This document shows positions 1-7,370 of a stretch of 64,000 bases of DNA, piece after piece. Below the pieces are notes generated by a model that saw only the letters and a list, made by a program, of their open reading frames with translations, ran no database searches and was not told where the DNA came from. Made by a program: the position numbers and the translations under genes. Source of the stretch: Pseudomonas sp. URMO17WK12:I2 (GTDB lineage: Bacteria; Pseudomonadota; Gammaproteobacteria; Pseudomonadales; Pseudomonadaceae); assembly GCF_003253735.1 (NCBI RefSeq), contig NZ_QKYW01000003.1, positions 496,001-560,000 of the forward strand. Direction: 5' to 3'. Position 1 is the first letter of the stretch, and each line of letters opens with the position of its first letter.

Positions 1-232
1 CCTTGAATGGCTCGGCGCCTTCGGGCTGCAAGCCAGGCAGGCTGGCGGCATTGTGGCTTGGCTGGGTGGCAATGAACTTGACCCTATCCCCTGGCGCGAT
101 GGCCAGGTAATCAGGCTCGTAGACCATGGCCCCGGTGGCACCACGGTTGAGCATTTTCACCTCGTGCACCTCGGCCAGGGCCGCGCTGCAGAACAGGGTC
201 GTCAGAAGGGTGATGGCGTAGCGAATGAGCAT
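1..232 (-). CDS. Pseudoazurin-like blue copper protein (C-terminus outside window)
   Basis: The first 77 codons are visible. A signal peptide (residues 1 to about 20, ending ALA) is followed by EVHEVKMLNRG, GAMVYEP, APGDRVKFI and HNAASLPG, the order found in pseudoazurins. The His in the HNAA segment matches the first copper ligand. The Cys, His and Met ligands would lie beyond the window edge. Pseudoazurins are periplasmic type-1 copper electron carriers, often serving nitrite or nitrous oxide reductases. The start is 14 bases after the stop of the ABC ATPase gene, so it is probably the last gene of that operon. No denitrification gene is visible here. The family call is fairly secure; the physiological partner is unknown. 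Confidence 0.8.
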   Translation of the reverse strand, partial: MLIRYAITLLTTLFCSAALAEVHEVKMLNRGATGAMVYEPDYLAIAPGDRVKFIATQPSHNAASLPGLQPEGAEPFK

Positions 233-246
233 GGCAACTGTCCGTG

Positions 247-1014
247 TCAGGCAGGATGAAAACGCAGAACCCGGGCGCCATCCTCCGGGTCGGTCAGGTA
301 GCGGGCGCGTACACCAAAGGTGTCGCGCAGGCGTTCGCTGGTCAGTACCTCGGCTGGGGCGCCGAGGGCGACCAGCCTGCCCCGCTCCATCACGCCGAGG
401 CGGTCGCATTCCAGCGCCTGGTTGAGGTCATGCAGGGCGATCAGGGTGGTGACTGGCAACGCCCGCACCAGGTTGAGAATCGACAGCTGGTGCTGGATGT
501 CCAGATGATTGGTCGGCTCGTCGAGCAGCAGCACCTGCGGCTGCTGGGCCAGTGCCCGGGCAATGTGCACACGCTGGCGCTCGCCACCGGACAGGGTGCT
601 CCAGGCATGCTCGTGCATGTGGGCCATGTCGACGTCGGCCAGGGCCTGCATGACGATGCGCTGGTCGGCGGAGGACCACGGCTGCAGCGCCGACAGCCAG
701 GGCGTGCGGCCAAGCTCGACGGCGTCGCGTACCGTCACCGCATCGCTGGTGTCGGCCTGCTGCTCGACGAAGGCCAGTTGCCGGGCCACCTCACGGCGAC
801 TCAGGCTGGTCAGCGGCTTGCCATGCAATTGCACCTGGCCGCTGCCTGGCGCGCGAATGCCGGAAAGCAGCTTGAGCAGGGTGGACTTGCCCGAGCCGTT
901 GGGCCCGATCAGCCCCAGGGTTTCACCCTGGCGCACCTCCAGGCCGACGCCCGCCACGATCGCCCTGCCCTTCACCGACCAGCCCAGGTCGCTGCACTGC
1001 AACACGGTGCTCAT
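247..1014 (-). CDS. ABC transporter ATP-binding protein, FecE/BtuD/HmuV type (corrinoid or metal-chelate uptake)
   Basis: This 255-residue ATPase has Walker A GPNGSGKST (37-45), signature LSGGE (141-145), Walker B VLLLDEP (161-167) and a switch histidine in ALHDLN (about 195). The length and the QADTSDAVTVRDAVELGR segment fit the iron-siderophore/heme/B12 importer class. The start overlaps the permease stop by four bases, so the two are translationally coupled. It should energise the permease at 1011-2045 from the cytoplasmic side. The cobalamin riboswitch upstream of the operon makes a corrinoid the most likely cargo, but the sequence alone does not rule out siderophores or heme. Confidence 0.88.
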   Translation of the reverse strand: MSTVLQCSDLGWSVKGRAIVAGVGLEVRQGETLGLIGPNGSGKSTLLKLLSGIRAPGSGQVQLHGKPLTSLSRREVARQLAFVEQQADTSDAVTVRDAVELGRTPWLSALQPWSSADQRIVMQALADVDMAHMHEHAWSTLSGGERQRVHIARALAQQPQVLLLDEPTNHLDIQHQLSILNLVRALPVTTLIALHDLNQALECDRLGVMERGRLVALGAPAEVLTSERLRDTFGVRARYLTDPEDGARVLRFHPA

Positions 1015-2045
1015 CGCGCCCGCCTCCCGCGTATCAGGATAATCGCGAACGCCGGCGCGCCGACCAGCGCGGTCACCACGCCGATGGGCAGCACCTGACC
1101 CTTGATCGCCGTACGCGACAGTACATCAGCGGCAATCAGGAACAGCGCACCAATCAGCGCCGAAACCGGAACCAGCCGGCCATGCCGTGGGCCGACCAGC
1201 AGCCGTGCGGCGTGAGGAATCACCAGGCCGACGAAACCGATGGAGCCGACGATCGACACCATCACCGCCGTGACCAGGGCGGTACAGGCAATCAACGTGG
1301 CCTGTACACGCCGCACCGGCACGCCCAAGGAGGCCGCCGACTCGGCGCCAAAGGTGAAGGCATCCAGCGCCCGGGTGTGCCAGGCGACCAGCAGGACGCC
1401 GGCCAGCGCCATCGGTACGGCCAGCAGCACGTCGTGCCAGTTGACCCCGCTGAGGTTGCCGAGCAACCAGAACATGATGCCGCGGGCCTGCTCGGCGCTG
1501 GCCGACTTGGTGATCAGAAACGAGGTCAGCGCATTGAATAGCTGCGAGCCTGCGATACCAGCGAGAATGATCTGCGCGCTGCCGCTGATGGCGCCACCAC
1601 CTGCGGCCCTGGCCAGCAGCGCGACCAGTGCGAAGGCAGCGATAGCACCGATGAAAGCGCCCATGGACAGCGACAGCATGCCCGCGCCAAGTCCCAGCAA
1701 CGCCACTGAAACCGCTCCCGTGGAGGCACCGGCGGAAATACCCAACAGGTAGGGGTCGGCCAGCGGATTACGCAACAGCGCCTGCAGCACCACGCCGGAA
1801 ACCGCCAGCCCGGCGCCACAGCTCGCCGCGACCAAGGCGCGTGTCAGGCGGTAATTCCAGACGATGCCCTCATCGATCGGGTCGACGGCAAAGCCGCTGC
1901 CGAACAACTTGTTGCCCAGCACCTGAAATACCACCGAGGGCGCGATCTGCGTTTCCCCGAGCGCCACGCCGGCTATCACCGCCACACCCAGCAACAGCAG
2001 GCAGGCGGCGGTGAGCAGTAATAGGTGGGAGCCACGTGTGATCAT
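1011..2045 (-). CDS. ABC transporter permease, FecCD/BtuC family
   Basis: A 344-residue, very hydrophobic protein with the usual ten or so membrane helices of FecCD permeases. Recognisable family segments are NPLADPYLLGISAGAS in the first third and GFVGLVIPHAARLLVGPRHG near residue 280, the cytoplasmic loop that contacts the ATPase. It would work as a homodimer in the inner membrane. It overlaps the genes on both sides by four bases (binding protein upstream, ATPase downstream), which indicates a tight operon. Substrate assignment rests on the riboswitch (corrinoid likely) and not on residues visible here. Confidence 0.9.
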   Translation of the reverse strand: MITRGSHLLLLTAACLLLLGVAVIAGVALGETQIAPSVVFQVLGNKLFGSGFAVDPIDEGIVWNYRLTRALVAASCGAGLAVSGVVLQALLRNPLADPYLLGISAGASTGAVSVALLGLGAGMLSLSMGAFIGAIAAFALVALLARAAGGGAISGSAQIILAGIAGSQLFNALTSFLITKSASAEQARGIMFWLLGNLSGVNWHDVLLAVPMALAGVLLVAWHTRALDAFTFGAESAASLGVPVRRVQATLIACTALVTAVMVSIVGSIGFVGLVIPHAARLLVGPRHGRLVPVSALIGALFLIAADVLSRTAIKGQVLPIGVVTALVGAPAFAIILIRGRRAR

Positions 2046-3058
2046 CGTTTGATATCGAACCCGTCTACGGCTTTGGCCAGGGTTTCGATGCCGCTGATCA
2101 TGCGCAGCGAGGCCTGCATACCGTCAGCATCGATGATTACGATACGGCCGTTCCTGACGGCGTCCATGTGCTTGGCGACGGGGTCGTTACGCAGGAATTC
2201 GAGTTTCTTTTCCACGTCGTCGGCGGGAAAGCGGCGACGGTCCATGCGCGCCAGCACCAGCACGCTCGGGTTGGCCTTGGCCAGGGTTTCCCAGCCAACC
2301 GTCGGCCACTCTTCGCTGGACTCGACCACGTTACGCAGACCCAGCGACTTCATCATGTAATCGGCCACGCCCTTCTGGCCGGCCACATAAGGGTCGAGCT
2401 CCATATCGGGGCTGGAGAACCAGAACAGCGCGGAAATATCCCTGGCCTTGCGCTGCTCAGAATCGGCAACGGCCTTGCCCAGGCGCGCTTGCAAGTCATT
2501 GACCAGCGCATCGCCTTTTTTCTGCACATCGAAAATTGCTGCCAGCTGATGGATGCTCTTGTACAGGCTGTCGATCTGGAATGGCTGCAGGCGGGTGCCA
2601 TCGGAGCCAACCAGATTGTCCTTGCCTTCGCAGTCGGTCGGCATGATGTAGGTAGGAATGCTCAGCTCGTGAAACTGCTTGCGCGTACCCACCACGCCCT
2701 GCTCGCCCACCATCCACTCGAACTGCACGGCCACCAGACCAGGGCGCTTGTTGATCACCGACTCGAAGCTCGGGTCGTTGTCGGCCAGGCGCGGCACCTT
2801 GGCGTTCTGCGCCTCGAACTCGGGCAGCACGTGGCTGAACCACAGCGAAGTGCCAGCCATGCGCTCGCCCAGCCCCAGGGAATAGAGAATTTCGGTACCC
2901 GCCTGGCCGATGGTCACGGCGTTGCCGGGGCTTTTCGCGAACGTCAGCGACTGGCCGCAGTTTTCCAGGGTGAGCGGGTACTGGGTCGGGCCGGCGGCAT
3001 GGGCCATGGAAGACAGCGCCAGGGCGGCGCCGATGACGGCAAGGCGTGACACGAACAT
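2042..3058 (-). CDS. Periplasmic substrate-binding protein, BtuF/FecB-like (TroA fold)
   Basis: The 338-residue product begins with a cleavable signal peptide (MFVSRLAVIGAALALSSMAHA). The mature part follows the two-lobed class III binding-protein pattern: VTIGQAGTEILYSLGLGERMAGTS early, then PGLVAVQFEW, and a long linking helix near the middle. It has no lipobox, so it should be soluble in the periplasm. It is the first gene after the cobalamin riboswitch, and AGGAG lies ten bases before the ATG. It presumably delivers a corrinoid or related chelate to the FecCD-type permease. No TonB-dependent outer-membrane receptor is adjacent, so outer-membrane passage must depend on a gene elsewhere. 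Confidence 0.85.
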   Translation of the reverse strand: MFVSRLAVIGAALALSSMAHAAGPTQYPLTLENCGQSLTFAKSPGNAVTIGQAGTEILYSLGLGERMAGTSLWFSHVLPEFEAQNAKVPRLADNDPSFESVINKRPGLVAVQFEWMVGEQGVVGTRKQFHELSIPTYIMPTDCEGKDNLVGSDGTRLQPFQIDSLYKSIHQLAAIFDVQKKGDALVNDLQARLGKAVADSEQRKARDISALFWFSSPDMELDPYVAGQKGVADYMMKSLGLRNVVESSEEWPTVGWETLAKANPSVLVLARMDRRRFPADDVEKKLEFLRNDPVAKHMDAVRNGRIVIIDADGMQASLRMISGIETLAKAVDGFDIKR

Positions 3059-3124
3059 GCGGGTGATCTCCTAATCAACAAATACGCATAACGGCAGTGC
3101 GTAGGCTGGAGAACACATCACGCC

Positions 3125-3142
3125 GTGCGGCCATGGCCGCAC
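3125..3142. promoter_or_regulatory. Perfect 18-bp palindrome in the riboswitch-to-gene leader
   Basis: GTGCGGCCATGGCCGCAC has two perfect 9-base arms. It lies between the cobalamin aptamer and the ribosome binding site of the binding-protein gene. As RNA the arms could form a tight stem, but no U-tract follows, so it does not look like an ordinary terminator. It may be part of the riboswitch expression platform or a protein site. The role is inferred from position only. Confidence 0.4.
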
Positions 3143-3234
3143 CTGTCCCTTGCGGGAAGTGATCACGGATGCCCCTCCCGGACACCCCGCCGGCGGTTCG
3201 ATTACTGGCGCCTGCCCGCCAGAAGCGCGAGCAG

Positions 3235-3415
3235 ACCCATGCCGGCAGGTCTCCTGACTGGTACGTCTGTGCAGCGCTGCGGTCTTCCCGGAAGCGATTC
3301 CAGTGACACGAATGCAGCGCCGCTCGATACCTACAGTTGCGGGGGCAGTTCCGTTTGGCCACCCGAGGTGGCAACGGATTCCCTATTAATTCCTCACGGA
3401 AACCGGCGACGGCAT
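3235..3415 (-). ncRNA. Cobalamin (adenosylcobalamin-type) riboswitch
   Basis: Read on the minus strand, the conserved blocks of the cobalamin aptamer occur in order: GGGAATCCGTTGCCACC, then CGGAACTGCCCCCGCAACTG, then GGGAAGACCGC, then the 3' block AGTCAGGAGACCTGCC. The B12-box core (CTGCCCCCGCAACTG plus GTCAGGAGACCTGCC) is diagnostic. The element lies about 180 bases upstream of the binding-protein gene, in its leader. Family knowledge predicts that adenosylcobalamin binding lowers expression of the downstream uptake operon. The exact ends are approximate. Confidence 0.93.
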
Positions 3416-3520
3416 CTTAACCAATAAGTGCTCCAGCTGCAGCGCTTTGCCGCCGTTTCCCTTCGCGTGCACCCGGCCTCCTCGGCCGGATCTACGCAAC
3501 GCCCTACGAAAAGCGCCGCC

Positions 3521-3549
3521 ATTATTGTTACAACATAACATTTTGGCAA
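3521..3549 (-). promoter_or_regulatory. Sigma-70-type promoter with a Zur-like box in its spacer
   Basis: On the minus strand a -35 TTGCCA (3544-3549) and a -10 AATAAT (3521-3526) are separated by 17 bases, each matching the consensus in five of six positions. The spacer contains GTTATGTTGTAAC (plus-strand GTTACAACATAAC, 3527-3539), flanked by AAT and AAT, which closely resembles the gammaproteobacterial Zur operator GTTATANTATAAC. Transcription from here would enter the cobalamin riboswitch about 100 bases later. The box could also act on the divergent L31B gene. The promoter call is by motif match only. Confidence 0.6.
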
Positions 3550-3643
3550 GCCTATTCAGGCAACGATTTGCGGCGACTCCCACGGCCAGAAAAATCGACG
3601 AGCAAGGCTTGTAATGAGAATTGAAATCATCAAAACTGAATTG

Positions 3644-3656
3644 GTTACTTTATAAC
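3644..3656 (+). promoter_or_regulatory. Second Zur-like box, upstream of rpmE2
   Basis: GTTACTTTATAAC has the GTTA-N5-TAAC form of the box at 3527-3539. It ends 18 bases before the rpmE2 start codon and includes a TATAAC hexamer that could be the -10 element. A repressor bound here would block initiation or early elongation. L31B/L36B paralogue genes are known Zur targets in many bacteria, which supports the assignment. Confidence 0.6.
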
Positions 3657-3674
3657 GTAATAAATGGAGCGATT

Positions 3675-3935
3675 ATGAAGCCCGATATCCACCCCACTTA
3701 TCGTCCTGTGCTTTTTCACGACGTTGCCGCTGACGCCTACTGGTTGATCGGCTCCACGGTCGAGACCGACAAGACGCGCCAGCACAGCGACGGCAATACC
3801 TACCCCTATGTCACCCTGGACGTGTCCAGTGCATCGCACCCGATCTATACCGGTCAGCAGCGCCAGGTCACCAGCGAAGGTCGCGTGGCCGGCTTCAACA
3901 AGCGCTTCGCCGGCTTTGCGGGTACTCGCTCGTGA
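3675..3935 (+). CDS. rpmE2: 50S ribosomal protein L31 type B (zinc-independent)
   Basis: The 86-residue product starts [23 protein letters not shown] and contains the type-B segment [22 protein letters not shown]. It lacks the four-cysteine zinc site of the ordinary L31. In zinc starvation this form replaces zinc-binding L31 on the 50S subunit and frees zinc. The Zur-like box directly upstream fits that role. The ATG at 3675 follows TGGAGCG and is preferred over an in-frame upstream ATG because it begins exactly at the family N-terminus. Its stop overlaps the GTG start of the L36-type gene. Confidence 0.95.
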   Translation: MKPDIHPTYRPVLFHDVAADAYWLIGSTVETDKTRQHSDGNTYPYVTLDVSSASHPIYTGQQRQVTSEGRVAGFNKRFAGFAGTRS

Positions 3936-4086
3936 AAGTCATCGCCTCGCTGAAACAAGCCAAGCTGCGCCATCGCGACTGCCAGATCGTCAAACGTCGT
4001 GGCGCATCTACGTGACCTGCAAGACCGCGCCGCGCTTCAAGTGCGTGCAAGGCCGGCCCAAGCCGCAGCGCAAGAACAAAGGCTGA
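3932..4086 (+). pseudogene. rpmJ2: 50S ribosomal protein L36 type B paralogue, frameshifted by one missing base
   Basis: From the GTG at 3932 the reading frame gives [18 protein letters not shown], then IVKRRG, and then ends after three aberrant residues (AST, TGA). Shifting frame just after 4003 restores the family ending RIYVTCKTAPRFKCVQG and PKPQRKNKG to the TGA at 4084-4086. The span of 155 bases is one short of a whole number of codons. One base is therefore missing near 4003-4005, where GGCCGC would be expected and GGCGC is present. The Cys pattern of the full-length form cannot be judged as functional. This is either a real inactivation of the second gene of the Zur-type rpmE2-rpmJ2 pair or a sequencing error in a GC-rich run. 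Confidence 0.88.
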
Positions 4087-4555
4087 GTGCCCGCATCACC
4101 CTCTTGGCGCGCCGCTCCCGCCTTATTGCACGGGGCGCGGCGCCTGCCAGGCGTCGATGCGAACCAGAGGGCCCCCGCAGCTGGCATGCGATTGAGGCCA
4201 ACGAGAAGATCCCTAGCCTGCTGCGGACTCGTCAGGCAACGCGGCCTCCCCGCGTCCGGTGATAGCGCCTAGCCAGCACGATATGAAAACGTCTATGGCG
4301 AGGTCGCGGCCCTCGGCAACGGTGCCGGCAATTGCACCGCGCTGGTCGGCGCATCGAACCCGCTCGTCGAGGCTACACGGCACTGCTTCAACGCCGTAAC
4401 CTCATGCCGCCTAGGCGGCTGCGCAGTGTCTTGACCTATGCTCGGAACCCTTGCCCGCCTCCGCCTCTGGTCGCCCAGCCGAGGATATTTGGGAGCCGGC
4501 GTGGCCATGCCGATATTGGAGGTACAGCAGCCAGGGGCCTACCAGCCATGGCTGC
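4087..4555. other. Gene-poor stretch between rpmJ2 and mntP
   Basis: About 470 bases hold no convincing gene. From roughly 4285 to 4434 on the plus strand one frame reads YENVYGEVAALGNGAGN and continues to a stop with GC-rich third positions, but it has no start codon and no family I recognise, so it may be a gene remnant. No hairpin followed by a U-tract is evident for rpmE2. Confidence 0.35.
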
Positions 4556-5122
4556 TTAGCGCATGTGCTCGTAGAGAATCGCCGCGCCGATGCCGATCAA
4601 TACCAGGCCGCCAAGAATTTCCGCCTTGCGACCGATCGCAGTGCCGATCAAGCGGCCGAGCATCACGCCGATGGTGACCATGCTCATGGTCGCCAGACCG
4701 ATAGCCAGCGCGGCGAACCAGATGTTCACGTCGACGAACGCCAGGCCTACGCCCACGGCCAGCGCGTCGATGCTGGTGGCGAACGCCGTGGCGGCCAGCA
4801 GCCAGAAGGAATGGGACTTGGGTTTGTCTTCTTCGCCATCGTCGCCTTCGGGCTGCAGGCCGGCGTAGATCATGTGGCCGCCGAGCAGCAGCAACAGGGT
4901 GAAGGCGATCCAGTGATCCCACTCCTCCACGTACCCCGCCGCGGCCTGGCCGATGAACCAGCCGACCACCGGGGTGATGGCTTCGATCACGCCAAAGATC
5001 AGGCCGGTGCGCAGCGCGTCGAGAAACCTGGGTTTATGCAGCGAGGCGCCCTTGCCGACAGCGGCGGCAAAGGCATCGGTGGACATGGCGAAGGCCAGGA
5101 AGACGAGAGAAAGGAGGCTCAC
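4556..5122 (-). CDS. mntP: Manganese efflux pump MntP
   Basis: This 188-residue, six-helix membrane protein carries the paired MntP signatures [12 protein letters not shown] (Asp16, helix 1) and [12 protein letters not shown] (Asp119, helix 4). These acidic residues lie in the membrane and are needed for Mn2+ export in the E. coli protein. A charged cytoplasmic loop ([10 protein letters not shown]) separates the two halves. The start is GTG at 5120-5122 behind AAAGGAG on the minus strand. The yybP-ykoY element in its leader is the expected Mn2+-sensing control, so expression should rise when manganese is in excess. Confidence 0.95.
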   Translation of the reverse strand: MSLLSLVFLAFAMSTDAFAAAVGKGASLHKPRFLDALRTGLIFGVIEAITPVVGWFIGQAAAGYVEEWDHWIAFTLLLLLGGHMIYAGLQPEGDDGEEDKPKSHSFWLLAATAFATSIDALAVGVGLAFVDVNIWFAALAIGLATMSMVTIGVMLGRLIGTAIGRKAEILGGLVLIGIGAAILYEHMR

Positions 5123-5127
5123 GGTTA

Positions 5128-5300
5128 CGTCTCGGTCGGGCTATGAGTCAATGACGGATACACGCGCCCGACCTTAGGCACGTATCTGTCATTGGTCTCA
5201 CCAACCGAACGGTGTTCGTACCACGGCTGCTGCCGAGAATGTTGATACGAACGCTGCCGAGCGAACTTGGCAGCAGGCTACTCCCCAAAGAGGCCCGCAC
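5128..5300 (-). ncRNA. yybP-ykoY manganese riboswitch upstream of mntP
   Basis: On the minus strand the leader contains TTTGGGGAGTAGCC, then a stem region, then GGTTGGTGAGACCAATGACA and ATACGTGCCTAAGG. These are the conserved loops of the yybP-ykoY class. Closer to the gene, GGTCGGGC and GCCCGACC form a perfect 8-base-pair stem ending just before the ribosome binding site, a good candidate for the regulatory helix. Members bind Mn2+ and activate mntP expression. Boundaries are approximate. Confidence 0.85.
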
Positions 5301-5429
5301 TTTACTCAAAAGCGCCGCGCAAAAAAACCATTTTTTCTGCCGGGAAATCGGCCGCCAGGACAGACAGGGCTCGATGTCCCGGTGCGCGGACAGGTACACG
5401 CGGCCGACTGGCCAGGTCGCCGACGGACG

Positions 5430-5453
5430 ATAAAACAGGGGCCTCACGGCCCC
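5430..5453 (-). terminator. Intrinsic terminator after the 2-hydroxyacid dehydrogenase operon
   Basis: On the minus strand GGGGCC-GTGA-GGCCCC (5438-5453) is followed by TGTTTTA. A second GC hairpin (about 5459-5477, GGCGGCTCGGCGAGCCGCC) lies between it and the stop codon. Together they should end transcription of the 5488-9514 gene set. Confidence 0.65.
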
Positions 5454-5487
5454 AAAGGGCGGCTCGGCGAGCCGCCATCCGCAAGAG

Positions 5488-6444
5488 TCAGCCGGTGACG
5501 CTGCCGTTCGGCTTGCGCCCGGCGAACACGTCGACCAGGCTGGCGACGACCATCTCGCCCATGCGCGTGCGCGTCTGCACCGTGGCGCTGGCGCGGTGCG
5601 GTTGCAGCACCACCTGCTCGAGTTCGAACAACTCGTCTGGTACCTGGGGCTCATCGGCGAACACGTCCAGCCCGGCACCGGCGATCTGCCCGCTCTGCAG
5701 TGCGGCGACCAGTGCCATCTCGTCGACCAGCTTGCCGCGGGCGATATTGATCAGGTAGCTGTCACGCCCCAGTGCCTCCAGCACCTCGGCATTGACGATG
5801 GCCTCCCCCTTGTCGGCTGCCGCCGCCAGGATCAGCGCATCACTGTCACGGGCCAGGCTCGGCAGATCGGCCACGAAGGTGTGCGGCACGTCGCTCATCG
5901 GTTGCAGGTCGGTGTAGCTGATCGGGCAATCGAAGGCCGCGGCACGGGCGGCCACCGCACGCCCCACTCGACCCATGCCGACGATACCGATGCGCATGCC
6001 GGAGACTTGCCGGGCCAGAGGCAGCGGTACCAGCGGCGTGGCGCTTTTCGCCCATTGGCCGCTGCGCACGTAGCGGTCGCCGGTGCTGATGCCACGGCAC
6101 AGGTCGATCAGCAGACCGATGGCCAGGTCGGCGACGTCTTCAGTCAGTGCGCCGATGGTGGCGGTGACCTGAATTCGGCGGTCACGGGCATAGGCCAGAT
6201 CGATCGCATCGGTACCCACGCCGTTGACCGCCACCACTTCGAGATTCGGCAACTGCGCCATCAGCGCCTGACTGATGCCGGTGTGCCCGCCGGTAATCAC
6301 CCCGCGGATATTGGCGCCGTGCTGCGCCAGGTAAGCGGCCTTGTCGGCCTGCTCGTAGTAACGGCGAATGGTGAACAGCTCATCGAGCTGGTCGCGGATC
6401 TCGGGAATCAGGATGGGGCTGAGCTGCAGGACTTCTGGTTTCAT
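5488..6444 (-). CDS. D-isomer-specific 2-hydroxyacid dehydrogenase
   Basis: The 318-residue protein has the NAD(P)-binding motif GIVGMGRVG (153-161) and the catalytic triad Arg236 (NIARG), Glu265 (FADEP) and His283 (QPHRAS). This is the glyoxylate/hydroxypyruvate reductase branch of the family, which interconverts 2-keto and D-2-hydroxy acids in the cytoplasm. The start at 6444 matches the family N-terminus. The open frame runs further upstream, but only through the neighbouring SDR gene. It is the last gene of the operon, 32 bases after the SDR stop. In this setting it could reduce a keto-acid product of the pathway; the actual substrate is unknown. Confidence 0.9.
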   Translation of the reverse strand: MKPEVLQLSPILIPEIRDQLDELFTIRRYYEQADKAAYLAQHGANIRGVITGGHTGISQALMAQLPNLEVVAVNGVGTDAIDLAYARDRRIQVTATIGALTEDVADLAIGLLIDLCRGISTGDRYVRSGQWAKSATPLVPLPLARQVSGMRIGIVGMGRVGRAVAARAAAFDCPISYTDLQPMSDVPHTFVADLPSLARDSDALILAAAADKGEAIVNAEVLEALGRDSYLINIARGKLVDEMALVAALQSGQIAGAGLDVFADEPQVPDELFELEQVVLQPHRASATVQTRTRMGEMVVASLVDVFAGRKPNGSVTG

Positions 6445-6476
6445 GGGTACCTCGGTTGTTGTCTTGGGCAGATCGT

Positions 6477-7241
6477 TCAGCCACGCCCGACGAAGGGCAT
6501 GTTGGTGGCCATCACGGTCATATTCAGCACGTTGGCCGACAGCGGCAGCGCAGCGATGTAGCGCACCGCATTGGCGACGTGCCTGACGTCGACCATCGGC
6601 TCGACGGCGATCTCGCCATTGGCCTGGCGCACGCCCTTGGTCATACGTACCGACAGCTCGGTCAGGGCATTGCCGATGTCGATCTGGCTGCAAGCGATGC
6701 CGAATTCGCGGCCATCCAGGGCCAGGGACTTGGTCAGCCCCAGCACCGCGTGCTTGCTGGTGGTGTAGGCGCTGCTGTAGGGCCGCGGCGTATGCGCCGA
6801 GATCGATCCGTTGTTGATGATCCGGCCGCCCTGGGGCGACTGCTTGCGCATCAGCCGGAACGCGCCACGGGCGCAGAGGAAAACGCCATTGAGGTTGGTG
6901 TCGATGACGTTGCGCCACTGCTCGACATCCAGCTCGTCCAGGGTCACGGCGGGCGTGTTGACCCCGGCGTTGTTGAAGATCACGTCGAGCCGGCCATAGA
7001 CCTCCTCGACGCTGGCGAACAACGCATCGACGCTGGCCGGATCACGCACGTCGGTCGGCACCGCGATGGCGTCCTGGCCGCGGCTGCGGGCAGCCTCGAC
7101 CATCGCCAGCAGCGGCTCGGGCCGGCGCCCGGCCAGCACCAGGGAAAAGCCGTCGGCCATGAGCGCCTCGGCGACGGCCTTGCCGATGCCGCTGCCGGCG
7201 CCAGTGACCAGAGCCACCTTGTTCAGGGATTGTGGGGACAT
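6477..7241 (-). CDS. SDR-family NAD(P)-dependent oxidoreductase
   Basis: A classical short-chain dehydrogenase of 254 residues: cofactor loop TGAGSGIG (13-20), NNAG (90-93), a catalytic Ser at 146 or 148, and Tyr159-x3-Lys163 within SSAYTTSK. Such enzymes oxidise or reduce hydroxyl/keto groups of sugars, sugar acids, sterols or aromatic diols. Together with an FAH-family hydrolase it resembles non-phosphorylative sugar-acid routes, in which an SDR makes a diketo acid that the hydrolase cleaves. That is an inference from gene neighbourhood. A REP-like inverted repeat separates it from the upstream hydrolase gene. Confidence 0.9.
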   Translation of the reverse strand: MSPQSLNKVALVTGAGSGIGKAVAEALMADGFSLVLAGRRPEPLLAMVEAARSRGQDAIAVPTDVRDPASVDALFASVEEVYGRLDVIFNNAGVNTPAVTLDELDVEQWRNVIDTNLNGVFLCARGAFRLMRKQSPQGGRIINNGSISAHTPRPYSSAYTTSKHAVLGLTKSLALDGREFGIACSQIDIGNALTELSVRMTKGVRQANGEIAVEPMVDVRHVANAVRYIAALPLSANVLNMTVMATNMPFVGRG

Positions 7242-7308
7242 GCGTGGATCTCCTCGGTGAACGGTTCACGGCCTGTCGTCATGCCGATACGAAATGATGA
7301 GAGCTCAT

Positions 7309-7361
7309 GTGTGGGAACGGTCCATGCCCGTGATTTCGCGCGCATGGCGGGCTCCCCACAG
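7309..7361. repeat. REP-like inverted repeat
   Basis: GTGGGAACGGTCCATGCCC on the left pairs imperfectly with GGCGGGCTCCCCAC on the right. The same pattern occurs almost perfectly at 25195-25245. It lies between the hydrolase and SDR genes of one operon, where such elements can stabilise or process mRNA. Confidence 0.6.
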
Positions 7362-7370
7362 GTGGCTCGC

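Noticed and set aside
3473..3489. CCGGCC-N5-GGCCGG as a terminator in the riboswitch leader
   Set aside because: It lacks a U-tract and lies upstream of the aptamer on the minus strand; it was not listed as a functional terminator.
3605..3632. A Fur-like site upstream of rpmE2
   Set aside because: TGAGAATTGAAATCA matches the Fur consensus in only about ten of fourteen positions, and its second half is poor; the Zur-like boxes are much better.
6445..6918. An N-terminal extension of the 2-hydroxyacid dehydrogenase
   Set aside because: The extra residues overlap the SDR gene in another frame. The family N-terminus begins at the ATG at 6444.
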